From CAZWEZ01 sp964632795 (lineage in GTDB: Bacteria; Pseudomonadota; Alphaproteobacteria; Rhodospirillales; 2-02-FULL-58-16), in contig CAZWEZ010000089.1 of assembly GCA_964632795.1 (NCBI GenBank), positions 1-15,425 on the forward strand: a stretch of 15,425 nucleotides of DNA, read 5' to 3'. The notes beneath the pieces were generated by a model, which was not told the origin of the DNA, searched no databases, and was given only the letters and a program-made list of their open reading frames with translations. The stretch's first letter is position 1, and each line of letters starts with the position of its first letter. The translations under genes were made by a program, and so were the position numbers. Below, piece by piece: positions 7,050 to 14,162 of the stretch.

Positions 7050-9364
7050 CCCGGAGCCAGTGGAGCGACAAGGTCCCCAACGTCAACCTGCGCCAGATCG
7101 GCAAGCCGCTGGCCCGCACCGACGCCCCGGGCAAGGCCTACGGCGAGGCCTATTACGCCGGCGACCTGAAGATGGCCAACATGCTCTACGCCAAGGTCCT
7201 GCGCGCCGACCGGGCGAGCGCCACCATCCTGCGCGTGGACGCGACCCGGGCCAGGAAGCTGCCCGGCGTCCACTGCGTGCTGACCGCCGCCGACATTCCC
7301 GACCGCGGCATCATGACCGACATGCCGGGCCAGACCGGGGGCAAGACCAAGGACACCACCCAGCCCATCCTGGCCAAGGACCGGGTCCGCTTCTTCGGCG
7401 AGCCGCTGGCCCTGGTGGCGGCGGAAAGCGAGGAAATCGCGCTGGCGGCGACCAAGCTCATCGAGGTCGAGTACGGACAGCTGGCCGGCGTCCACGACCC
7501 CTTCGAATCCATGAAACCCGGGGCGCCGGTGGTCTACGGCAAGGACAACGTGATCGCCACATACCGGATCCGCAAGGGGGACGCCGAGAAGGCCTTCGAG
7601 ATGGCCGACCACATCGTCGAGAACACCTTTAGCACCCACGTCCAGGAACAGGCGTTCCTGGAGCCCGAGGCGACCCTGGCCTGGGTCGACGAGCACGAAG
7701 TCGTCAACATCCGGACCAGTACCCAGGTGGTGGAGCACTTCCGCGCCGTCGCCGACGCCGTCGGCCTGCCCCACAACCGGGTCCACCTCAAGGCCGAGTA
7801 CCTGGGCGGCGGCTTCGGGGGCAAGGAGGTGATGACCATCGAGGTCTACCTGGCGCTGCTGGCGCTGCACACCCGCAAGCCGGTGCGCCTGGTCCTGACC
7901 CGGGAGGAATCGTTCGTCGCCCACGGCAACCGCCATCCTTTCACCATCACCCACAAGACCGGGGTCACCAAGGAGGGCAGGATCGTCGCCTCGCACATCA
8001 CCTTGACCGCCGACGGCGGCGCCTACGCCAAGCTCAGCCCCTACGTCCTGCTCTACGCCACGGTCGGGGCCACGGGACCCTACCGGGTCGACGACCTGAG
8101 CATCGATTCGGTGGTCGCGGCGACCAACAACCTGCCAACCTGCGCCTTTCGCGGCTTCGGCACCATGCAGGCCAACCTGGCTTGCGAGGGGCAGATGGAC
8201 GAGATCGCCAAGGTCCTGGGCATGGACCGGCTGGAGCTGCGCCGGCGCAACTACATCACCACCGGCGACGCCAACGCCACCGGCCAGATCATCGAGAGCG
8301 CGGTGTGGTCGGACCAGTGCGCGACCCAGGCCCTGGAGGCGCTCGGCGAGCGTCCCCCCGACGACGGCCCGCTCAAGATCGGCCTCGGCGTGGCCTGCTA
8401 TCAGCAGAGCTACGGCCGCATCAGCTGGATGAAGGACACGTCTGAGGCCTGGGTCGGGGTCGAGATCGACGGCACCGTCATCGTGCGCAGCGCGGTGACC
8501 GACATCGGCGCCGGCCAGCAGTCGTCGTTGGCCCAGATCGCCGGCGAGGTGCTGGGCGTGCCGATGAACGAGGTGGTGGTCTATTTCGGCGACGCCGCGG
8601 TCAATCCCCTGGCCGGGACCTCGACCGCCAGCCGCCAGCTCTACATGTCGGGCAACGCCACCCTGATGGCCGCGACCAAGGTCCGCGAGAACCTGCTGGA
8701 GGGCGCCGCCAAGCACTTCGGACTCGATCCCGGCGAGCTGGACATGGACCTCTCGCGGGTCTTCGTCATCGACGATGCGGAGCGCTCGCTGTCGCTCTCC
8801 GAATTGGTCAAGCTGTGCGCCGCGGCCGGCATCCACCGCCACAACCTGGCCATCTTCCGGGCCGACTTCTCCGAGGGCCTCGACCCCGAGACCGGCCAGG
8901 GACGCGTGTTCCCCGACTTCACCTACGGCGCCCAGGCCAGCCTGGTGGCGGTCGATACCGAGACCGGCGAGGTCACCGTGCTCAAGAGCGTCGGCGCCCA
9001 CGACGTCGGCCAGGCGGTCAACCTCAGGGTCGTCGAAGGCCAGATCGAGGGCAGCACCCTGATGGGCCTGGGCTTCGCGCTGTGCGAGGAGATGATCTAC
9101 GACCACGGCCGGCCGATCACCCCGTCGCTCAGCGAATACCTGATCCCGACCTCGGAAGACGTTCCCGACATCCGCTCCATCGTGCTCGAATCGCGCAGCG
9201 GCTTCGGACCCTTCGGGGCCAAGGGCATCGGCGAGCCGGCCTATGCCCCGGTCGCCGCCTCGATCGTCAACGCGGTGGCCGACGCCATCGGGGTCCGCAT
9301 CTTCGACTTGCCGATCACGCCTGAGAAGGTGGTCAAGGCGGTTCGAGAGAAGGGCGATGGCTGA
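7046..9364 (+). CDS. Molybdopterin-binding (large) catalytic subunit of xanthine dehydrogenase-family hydroxylase
   Basis: This is a 772-residue catalytic subunit, the standard length. It has an aldehyde oxidase/xanthine dehydrogenase a/b hammerhead domain (about 15-145), then the Mo-binding domains. Signature segments are GGGFGGKE (254-261), CAFRGFGTMQ (366-375, the active-site loop near the Mo centre), DIGAGQQSS in the second Mo-binding domain, and GAKGIGE (724-730), whose Glu730 is the catalytic base that activates the Mo-bound water in this family. The loop is AFRGFG, as in xanthine, aldehyde and N-heterocycle hydroxylases. It lacks the AYRCSFR loop of form I CO dehydrogenase, so this enzyme hydroxylates a carbon next to nitrogen or an aldehyde rather than oxidising CO. 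It overlaps the small-subunit gene by 4 nt and the next gene by 8 nt. No signal peptide; cytoplasmic. No XdhC-type maturation gene is in the window. Confidence 0.95.
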   Translation: MTRSQWSDKVPNVNLRQIGKPLARTDAPGKAYGEAYYAGDLKMANMLYAKVLRADRASATILRVDATRARKLPGVHCVLTAADIPDRGIMTDMPGQTGGKTKDTTQPILAKDRVRFFGEPLALVAAESEEIALAATKLIEVEYGQLAGVHDPFESMKPGAPVVYGKDNVIATYRIRKGDAEKAFEMADHIVENTFSTHVQEQAFLEPEATLAWVDEHEVVNIRTSTQVVEHFRAVADAVGLPHNRVHLKAEYLGGGFGGKEVMTIEVYLALLALHTRKPVRLVLTREESFVAHGNRHPFTITHKTGVTKEGRIVASHITLTADGGAYAKLSPYVLLYATVGATGPYRVDDLSIDSVVAATNNLPTCAFRGFGTMQANLACEGQMDEIAKVLGMDRLELRRRNYITTGDANATGQIIESAVWSDQCATQALEALGERPPDDGPLKIGLGVACYQQSYGRISWMKDTSEAWVGVEIDGTVIVRSAVTDIGAGQQSSLAQIAGEVLGVPMNEVVVYFGDAAVNPLAGTSTASRQLYMSGNATLMAATKVRENLLEGAAKHFGLDPGELDMDLSRVFVIDDAERSLSLSELVKLCAAAGIHRHNLAIFRADFSEGLDPETGQGRVFPDFTYGAQASLVAVDTETGEVTVLKSVGAHDVGQAVNLRVVEGQIEGSTLMGLGFALCEEMIYDHGRPITPSLSEYLIPTSEDVPDIRSIVLESRSGFGPFGAKGIGEPAYAPVAASIVNAVADAIGVRIFDLPITPEKVVKAVREKGDG

Positions 9365-11804
9365 GCCCCTGCCCGGGCACGCCCGGACCGTCGTCGTCGG
9401 CGGCGGCATCGCCGGCGCCCTGGTCGCCTATCACCTGACCAGGATGGGGATGAGCGAGGTGGTGGCGGTGGAGCGCGGGACCCTGACGTGTGGCACCTCG
9501 TGGCACGCCGCCGGATTGGTCATGCAGTGCCGCTCGACCCACTCGATGACCGCGATCTCGAGCTACAACGCCGAGCTCTACAACGGCCTCGAGGCCGACA
9601 CCGGCCAGGCCATCGGCTTCAAGCAGAACGGCACCCTGGCCCTGGCCCGCAACCCGGACCGGATGTACGAGATGAAGCGCAGCGCGTCCGTCGCCAGGAG
9701 CTTCGGCATCCGGGTCGACCTGCTGACGCCCGGCGAGGCCAAGGACATCTACCCGGCGATCGACGAGACCCTGGTCGCCGGCGCGATGTTGATCCACGGC
9801 GACGGCCAGCTCAACCCGGTGGACGTCGTCATGTCCCTGTTCGCCGGCGCCCGGCAGCGCGGCGCGCGCATCTTCGAGAACACCCCGGTCGAGCGCCTGG
9901 AGCGCCTGGCGGGCGGCCAGTTCCGCCTCCACACCCCGTCGGCGACCATCGACTGCGAGAAGGTGATCCTGTGCTGCGGGCTGTGGACCCGCGACCTGGC
10001 CGCCCAGTTGGGGGTCCGGGTGCCGCTGTATGCCTGCGAGCACATGTACGTGGTCACCGAACCCCTGGACCTGGTCAAGCCGGACCTGCCGATCCTTCGC
10101 GACTGCGACGGTTACGTCTACATCAAAGAGGAGGCCGGCAAGCTGCTGGTCGGCGCGTTCGAGCCCCGGGGCAAGGCGCTGCCCGTCGAGCGGCTGCCCG
10201 GCGAGCAGAAGTTCATCGAGATGCAGGAGGATTGGGACCACTTCGAACTGCCCTACTCGAAGGCCATGGAGATGGTCCCCCAGCTGGCCGACGTCGGCAT
10301 CGCCACCTTCATGAACGGCCCCGAGAGCTTCACCCCGGATTCGCTGTTCATGATGGGCGAGGCGCCGGGCGTACCCGGCTGCTTCGTCTTCGCCGGCCTC
10401 AACTCGGAGGGCTTCGAGGTCGGCCCCGGGGCCAGCCGGGCGCTGGCCGAATGGATCGTCGCCGGGGCCCCGACCATGGACCTGTCGGACGTCGATATCG
10501 CCCGCTACCACGCCTTCCAGGTCAACCCGAAATACCTCCACGACCGGGCCGGCGAGGCGCTGGGGGCGATCTACGAGATGCACTGGCCGCACAAGCAGCA
10601 CCAGACCGCGCGCCAGGTCCGCAAGAGCCCGCTGCACGACCGGCTGGCGGCGCTCAACGCGTGCTTCGGCGAGACCGCCGGCTGGGAGCGCGCGATGTGG
10701 TTCGCGCCCGAGGGCGTTAAGGCCAAGGACGTCTACTCCCACCAGCGCTCCAACTGGTATCCGCACGTCGCCGAGGAATGCCGCGTCGCCCGTAAGGGCG
10801 TGATCCTGATCGACCAGAGCTCGTTCGGCAAACACCTGATCCAGGGCCGCGACGCCTGCGCCTATCTGCAACGGATGTGCGTCGGCGACCTCGATGTGCC
10901 GGTCGGCAAGCTGACCTACACCCACATGCTCAATCCCCGCGGCGGCATCGAGTGCGACGTCACCATCAACCGGCTGGCCGAGGACCGCTACCTGCTGGTG
11001 TCCTCGGCCGGACCCCATTCGCGCGACCAGGCGTGGATGACGCGGCACCTGGACGACGCGGAGCACGTCACGCTCACCGACGCCACCTCGGCCTATTGCG
11101 TGCTGTCGGTGCAGGGGCCGAAGTCCCGCGAGCTGTTGCAGGGCCTGACCGGCGCCGACCTCTCGAATGAGGCCTTCCCGTTCGCCACCTCCCGGGAGAT
11201 CGACCTCGGCTACGCCACCGTGCTTGCCACCCGCATCACCTTCATCGGCGAGCTTGGCTGGGAGCTCACCATCCCCAGCGAGTTCACCCAGTACGTGTTC
11301 GACCTGGTGGTCGAGGCCGGCGCCGAATTCGCACTCAAGCACGCCGGCTACCACGCGCTGGAGCACATGCGCTGCGAGCGTGCCTACCGCGAGTTCGACC
11401 TCGACCTGACGCCCGACGACACGCCCTACGAAGCCGGCCTCGGGTTCATCGTCAAGATGGACAAACCGGGCGGCTTCATCGGGCGGGAGGCGATCGCCGG
11501 ACAAAAGGGCAAGACGCTGAACAAGCGCCTGGTCATGTTCCGACTGAAGGATTCGGAGCCGGTCCTGTTCCACGACGAGCCGATCCGTCTCGAGGGCGGG
11601 ATCGTCGGCTACCTCAGCTCGGGCGCCTACGGCTTCACGCTGGGGACCTCGGTCGGCATGGGCTACGTCCACCACCCGGACGGGGTGAGCAGGGAACTGG
11701 TCGAGGGCGGCGCCTTCGAGATCGAGATCGCGTGTGAACGCTACCCGGCGCAAGCCTCGTTGCAGCCCTTCTTCGACCCCCGTGGTGAACGGGTGAAGGT
11801 CTAA
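9357..11804 (+). CDS. Dimethylglycine/sarcosine dehydrogenase-like flavoprotein with C-terminal GcvT (folate) domain
   Basis: The 815-residue protein has the complete dimethylglycine dehydrogenase architecture. An N-terminal DAO-type FAD fold begins with VVVGGGIAGALVAYHL (12-27). The motif TSWHAAGL (47-54) includes His50 at the position that binds FAD covalently in mammalian dimethylglycine dehydrogenase. An FAO_M linker runs about 372-427, followed by a GcvT domain (about 430-700) and a GcvT C-terminal barrel (about 705-805). LTYTHMLNPRGG then IECD (519-534) matches the folate-site segment of GcvT, with Asp534 at the conserved acidic position. It should oxidise an N-methyl group of a small amino acid and hand the formaldehyde unit to tetrahydrofolate. 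The start at 9357 has AGAAGGG just upstream and overlaps the previous stop by 8 nt. Its placement after hydantoinase and hydroxylase genes suggests the last step of a pathway releasing sarcosine or a related N-methyl amine. The exact substrate is unknown. Confidence 0.92.
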   Translation: MAEPLPGHARTVVVGGGIAGALVAYHLTRMGMSEVVAVERGTLTCGTSWHAAGLVMQCRSTHSMTAISSYNAELYNGLEADTGQAIGFKQNGTLALARNPDRMYEMKRSASVARSFGIRVDLLTPGEAKDIYPAIDETLVAGAMLIHGDGQLNPVDVVMSLFAGARQRGARIFENTPVERLERLAGGQFRLHTPSATIDCEKVILCCGLWTRDLAAQLGVRVPLYACEHMYVVTEPLDLVKPDLPILRDCDGYVYIKEEAGKLLVGAFEPRGKALPVERLPGEQKFIEMQEDWDHFELPYSKAMEMVPQLADVGIATFMNGPESFTPDSLFMMGEAPGVPGCFVFAGLNSEGFEVGPGASRALAEWIVAGAPTMDLSDVDIARYHAFQVNPKYLHDRAGEALGAIYEMHWPHKQHQTARQVRKSPLHDRLAALNACFGETAGWERAMWFAPEGVKAKDVYSHQRSNWYPHVAEECRVARKGVILIDQSSFGKHLIQGRDACAYLQRMCVGDLDVPVGKLTYTHMLNPRGGIECDVTINRLAEDRYLLVSSAGPHSRDQAWMTRHLDDAEHVTLTDATSAYCVLSVQGPKSRELLQGLTGADLSNEAFPFATSREIDLGYATVLATRITFIGELGWELTIPSEFTQYVFDLVVEAGAEFALKHAGYHALEHMRCERAYREFDLDLTPDDTPYEAGLGFIVKMDKPGGFIGREAIAGQKGKTLNKRLVMFRLKDSEPVLFHDEPIRLEGGIVGYLSSGAYGFTLGTSVGMGYVHHPDGVSRELVEGGAFEIEIACERYPAQASLQPFFDPRGERVKV

Positions 11805-11805
11805 T

Positions 11806-11835
11806 CGGCGCCCCAAGCCTTGAGCCATGGCGCCG
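11806..11835 (+). terminator. Hairpin after the operon, possible weak terminator
   Basis: CGGCGCC (11806-11812) and GGCGCCG (11829-11835) are exact inverted copies around a 16-nt loop, starting 2 nt after the stop codon of the last operon gene. The stem is strong but the loop is long and no T-run follows, so it is not a classical intrinsic terminator. It may only mark or stabilise the 3' end. Confidence 0.3.
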
Positions 11836-12151
11836 CCCATGGATTTCGGCTCGGCACACCGCCTTGGACCAACACGACTCGTCGGAAATTCCGCTCCCTT
11901 ATGAAATATTGCTTCTCGACGAATCAAATGGAATTTCAGATGTTCCGGGATGGGGTGCTGATAACAGACAAATCGTGCTTTACGCCGTGATGTCCATTTT
12001 CCACCGAGTTTCGTCAGCTAGACCACTGACAGCAGACCCACCCTGGAGGGGGCGCCGACCGCCGGTTTTGTTGACCCTTAGGGGACATAGAACCTTGATG
12101 GCAGGTTGTTATCGTATGATCTCTCCGCGCTTTCGCCAGGATGGCGTAGTG
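11836..12151. other. Non-coding spacer at the composition boundary
   Basis: This stretch has no gene I can support. Composition changes here from the very GC-rich operon to mixed DNA, with AT-rich runs around 11885-11960. A plus-strand open frame at 11864-12184 lacks a ribosome site and any recognisable motif, so it is not called. The segment around 12070-12090 (GACCCTTAGGGGAC) has partial symmetry reminiscent of insertion-sequence junctions, but no transposase or terminal repeat can be identified. It probably contains eroded sequence and ends at the amine oxidase promoter. Confidence 0.5.
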
Positions 12152-12179
12152 TTGACAGACGGCGGGGTGCCAATAATAT
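12152..12179 (+). promoter_or_regulatory. Sigma70-type promoter for the amine oxidase gene
   Basis: A perfect -35 TTGACA (12152-12157) is followed after 16 bp by TAATAT (12174-12179), which matches 4 of 6 positions of the -10 consensus. Transcription would begin near 12186, about 26 nt before the start codon at 12213, leaving just enough leader for the GGGAGA ribosome site at 12201-12206. A free-standing promoter here fits the compositional break and shows that the gene need not depend on the upstream operon. Confidence 0.55.
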
Positions 12180-12212
12180 TTTGAGAGGAATCGTGAGGTT
12201 GGGAGACACAGC

Positions 12213-13475
12213 ATGCCCTCGGAAACAGACGTCATCATCATTGGTGCGGGGGCGGCCGGCCTGTCGGCGGCTAAGGAACTGACCCGGCTCGGCCTTACAT
12301 ACACGGTGGTCGAGGGATCACACCGCATCGGTGGGCGCGCGTACGCCGAAGAAATCGCTCCCGGCGTATGGTTCGATCTGGGGTGCGCCTGGCTGGTTGG
12401 GGGCGCAGCCAATCCTTTCGTTGCCATCGCTGATGCGCTGGGCATCACGCTGGGTAAGGACAAGAGCGATCTGTTCAAAGTCGAGAATCTCGGGTTTCAG
12501 CGAAACGGCGAGCCCCTGAACGATGATCAACGCGCCGCCTGCCTCCGTTACTATGACGACAGTTACAAGGCGATCACGGCCGCTGCCAAACAAGGTCAGG
12601 ATGTGGCCATTAGCGATGTGATCGATCTGGGCAACGAATTTGCGGCACCCCTTCTGGGTGGCATAGCGTCATCTTGGGGGAAGGACATTGATCTCGTTTC
12701 AACCGCCGACTTCGCCAGCGCCACTGGCGAGCTCGGCTTTCCGGTTCTGCACGGCTTTGGCAATCTGGTTGCGGCGTGGGGCGCGGATGTTGCGGTGTCA
12801 CTCAATACCCGCGTCGAGCGGATCGATTGGTCGGGCCATGGTGTGACGGTAGAGACGCCCAAAGGAGCCATTACGGGACGCACAGTCCTGAGCACGGTAT
12901 CGACGGGTATTCTGGCATCCGGCGACATCCTTTTTACCCCGGGCCTGCCGGATTGGAAAACAGAGGCCATCAACAATCTGCCCATGGGGACAGAGAATAA
13001 AATGGGTGTCTACTTCGACGCGGACGTGTTCGGTGCGGATGGTCGCGGTTTTTACAGTACCTGGAATGACGATGGAAATACGGCAAAGGTTGACGCTAGC
13101 GTCATGGGGCTCAACGCCGCCGCTGTGTTTGTTGGCGGTCGTCACGGCGTCTGGCTCGAGAAACAGGGCCAACAGGCCTGTCATGACTTCGCCGTTGACA
13201 GGATCGCCGATATCTTCGGCCACGATATCCGCAAGCACGTAAACCGCTCCATCGTAACAGCCTGGAACACAGAACCCTGGACCCGGGGATCGTGGGCCTG
13301 CGCGCTACCCGGACAAGCATACCAACGCGCCAATCTGGAACGCTCTGTCGATGAACGCCTATTCTTTGCCGGTGAGGCCACCGTCTATGGTGGGCAAGGC
13401 ACATGTCACGGGGCGTACCAGTCCGGCATCCGGGCGGCACAGGAAATCGCCGCACAACTGAATGTCGGCTTTTAG
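12213..13475 (+). CDS. Flavin-containing amine oxidase (monoamine/polyamine oxidase family)
   Basis: This 420-residue protein is near the usual 430-500 residues. It should oxidise a primary or secondary amine to an imine with FAD, reducing O2 to peroxide. The FAD dinucleotide-binding motif is IIIGAGAAGLSAAKEL (8-23), followed by the GG-doublet segment RIGGRAY (38-44). Lys263 in TENKMGVYF sits where the catalytic lysine-water-flavin lysine lies in this family. The C-terminal FAD and aromatic-cage region contains WTRGSWACALPG (356-367) and LFFAGEAT ... GTCHGAYQSG (383-404). No signal peptide is seen. The start at 12213 follows GGGAGA by 6 nt. Codon use and G+C (about 55% in a sampled line) differ clearly from the operon (up to 77% in a sampled line), suggesting separate ancestry. 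Putrescine, spermidine-like or aromatic amines are possible substrates; none is indicated by sequence. Confidence 0.9.
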   Translation: MPSETDVIIIGAGAAGLSAAKELTRLGLTYTVVEGSHRIGGRAYAEEIAPGVWFDLGCAWLVGGAANPFVAIADALGITLGKDKSDLFKVENLGFQRNGEPLNDDQRAACLRYYDDSYKAITAAAKQGQDVAISDVIDLGNEFAAPLLGGIASSWGKDIDLVSTADFASATGELGFPVLHGFGNLVAAWGADVAVSLNTRVERIDWSGHGVTVETPKGAITGRTVLSTVSTGILASGDILFTPGLPDWKTEAINNLPMGTENKMGVYFDADVFGADGRGFYSTWNDDGNTAKVDASVMGLNAAAVFVGGRHGVWLEKQGQQACHDFAVDRIADIFGHDIRKHVNRSIVTAWNTEPWTRGSWACALPGQAYQRANLERSVDERLFFAGEATVYGGQGTCHGAYQSGIRAAQEIAAQLNVGF

Positions 13476-13479
13476 CCGA
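13465..13479 (+). other. Short hairpin across the amine oxidase stop codon
   Basis: TCGGCT (13465-13470) and AGCCGA (13474-13479) are exact inverted copies around a TTT loop, spanning the TAG stop at 13473-13475. No downstream T-run exists, so it is not a clear terminator. It may mark the 3' end or be chance. Confidence 0.25.
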
Positions 13480-13483
13480 GACT

Positions 13484-13607
13484 GTTCAGAGCCACCTCAA
13501 TTTCCGTCCGCTGTCCCCACCATACCCGACATTCTTCATCGTTCCGACCGCTTTGCCCCCGACACCGGACCATCTTCGGCACGGTCCCGATAGTCTCTTC
13601 GTGACCC
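13484..13607. repeat. Dispersed direct repeat, copy 1
   Basis: This copy starts 8 nt after the amine oxidase stop. By eye it matches the second copy at 14240-14363 in 94 of the first 110 positions, without gaps, and more weakly over the last 14. The longest shared blocks are the first 18 bases and a block near the end reading CCCCCGACACCGGACCAT. The copies are in the same orientation. On the minus strand both encode the string WSGVGGKAV in open frames, but no family is recognised and the frames do not look like genes. The likely nature is a non-autonomous or degenerate dispersed repeat. Confidence 0.8.
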
Positions 13608-13791
13608 GAAGCGGCCATTGACACACAGATGAAAGCAAAATCCCCGTATGGAGGTGCCGATTAAGGTCCAACCTAAACCTATTTGAAACTGAATCCACCA
13701 CCAGCACTGTTAATTAAGCCTGTATCACGCAGAGAGCAGCAATGAAGATGAGAACCTTCAGTCGTTTGGGTGACTAAATCGTTCGTCAGTA
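13608..13791. other. Intergenic DNA with a possible decayed secreted-peptide remnant on the minus strand
   Basis: No intact gene is visible. On the minus strand, from a CTG at 13761 to a TAA ending at 13714, the codons read LKVLIFIAALCVIQA, which looks like a signal-peptide core. It stops immediately, and one frame over the DNA reads LINSAGGGFSFK before a TAG. No ATG or ribosome site precedes it. It could be the frameshifted relic of a small exported protein lying just downstream of the repeat-protein gene, or chance hydrophobicity. Confidence 0.25.
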
Positions 13792-14101
13792 TCAATCCAT
13801 GCCCATGATGTAGTCGCCGGTGTTTAGGTTCATTTGATCACCGCCGCCCATGTCCATGATGTAGTCGCCGGTGTTTAGGTTCATTTGATCACCGCCGCCC
13901 ATGTCCATNNNNNNNNNNNNNNNNNNNNNNNNNNNNNNNNNNNNNNNNNNNNNNNNNNNNNNNNNNNNNNNNNNNNNNNNNNNNNNNNNNNNNNNNNNNN
14001 NNNNNNNNGATGTAGTCGCCGGTGTTTAGGTTCAGGGAGTCTGCCTCCGATATCTGCGAAAAAGCGACGATCCCTAACAGCGCAATTGCTAAAATACGCA
14101 T
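13792..14101 (-). CDS. Small secreted protein of tandem 17-residue repeats (interrupted by assembly gap)
   Basis: The start ATG (14101-14099) has GGAGG 7 nt upstream. The first 20 residues, MRILAIALLGIVAFSQISEA, form a classic Sec signal peptide with an SEA|D cleavage site. The mature chain begins DSLNLNTGDYI, then enters the N run at a repeat boundary. Beyond the gap two identical units MDMGGGDQMNLNTGDYI follow, then MGMD and a TGA stop (13794-13792). Both flanks are in the same frame relative to the 51-bp unit, so the true gap is probably a whole number of units. Each unit splits into two G-D-started halves (GDQMNLNT and GDYIMDMGG), suggesting a beta-strand/turn repeat, and it is rich in Met, Asp, Asn and Gly. 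I recognise no family. A surface or periplasmic structural, fibre-forming or metal-binding role is speculation. Total length cannot be known from this assembly. Confidence 0.72.
13807..13908 (-). repeat. Perfect 51-bp coding tandem repeat (two complete units before the gap)
   Basis: Units at 13807-13857 and 13858-13908 are identical base for base. A further 26 bp of the same unit reappear right after the gap at 14009-14034. The period is a multiple of three and each unit encodes 17 residues of the exported protein. Perfect DNA identity, including third codon positions, implies recent expansion or homogenisation and probably variable copy number. Confidence 0.9.
13909..14008. other. Assembly gap (100 N)
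   Basis: Exactly 100 N, a conventional placeholder for a gap of unknown size. It falls inside the 51-bp tandem repeat, which explains why assembly failed. The number of missing repeat units is unknown. Confidence 0.98.
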
Positions 14102-14108
14102 ATCTATG

Positions 14109-14113
14109 CCTCC
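14109..14113 (-). promoter_or_regulatory. Ribosome binding site of the repeat-protein gene
   Basis: GGAGG on the minus strand lies 7 nt before the ATG at 14101. This is one of the best Shine-Dalgarno sites in the lower-GC half of the window and is the main reason to treat this short repetitive frame as a real gene. Confidence 0.7.
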
Positions 14114-14146
14114 GCACCCGACATTTCCCAGATAACCTCCGAATCC

Positions 14147-14162
14147 ATGGTAATATTACCAT
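14147..14162. promoter_or_regulatory. 16-bp perfect palindrome upstream of the repeat-protein gene
   Basis: ATGGTAATATTACCAT is a perfect uninterrupted palindrome centred 53 bp upstream of the repeat-protein start codon. On the minus strand it contains TAATAT, a possible -10 element, with only a poor -35 (TTCCAA) 17 bp further up. A repressor or activator dimer bound here would control this gene. The symmetry is observed; the role is inferred. Confidence 0.45.

Noticed and set aside
5680..9364. Aerobic CO dehydrogenase (coxMSL)
   Set aside because: The gene order fits, but the AYRCSFR loop is absent and CAFRGFG is present.
6980..9409. 809-codon minus-strand open frame opposite the Mo subunit
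   Set aside because: Antisense shadow. The sense strand has complete conserved motifs.
9333..11927. 864-codon minus-strand open frame opposite the demethylase
   Set aside because: Antisense shadow with no domain signal.
12060..12100. Insertion-sequence end near GACCCTTAGGGGAC
   Set aside because: Only partial symmetry, with no transposase remnant, terminal inverted repeat partner or target duplication visible.
11864..12184. 106-codon plus-strand open frame between operon and amine oxidase
   Set aside because: No ribosome site, no recognisable motif, and it covers the amine oxidase promoter.
13807..14034. CRISPR array
   Set aside because: The 51-bp units abut without spacers and encode in-frame protein repeats behind a signal peptide.
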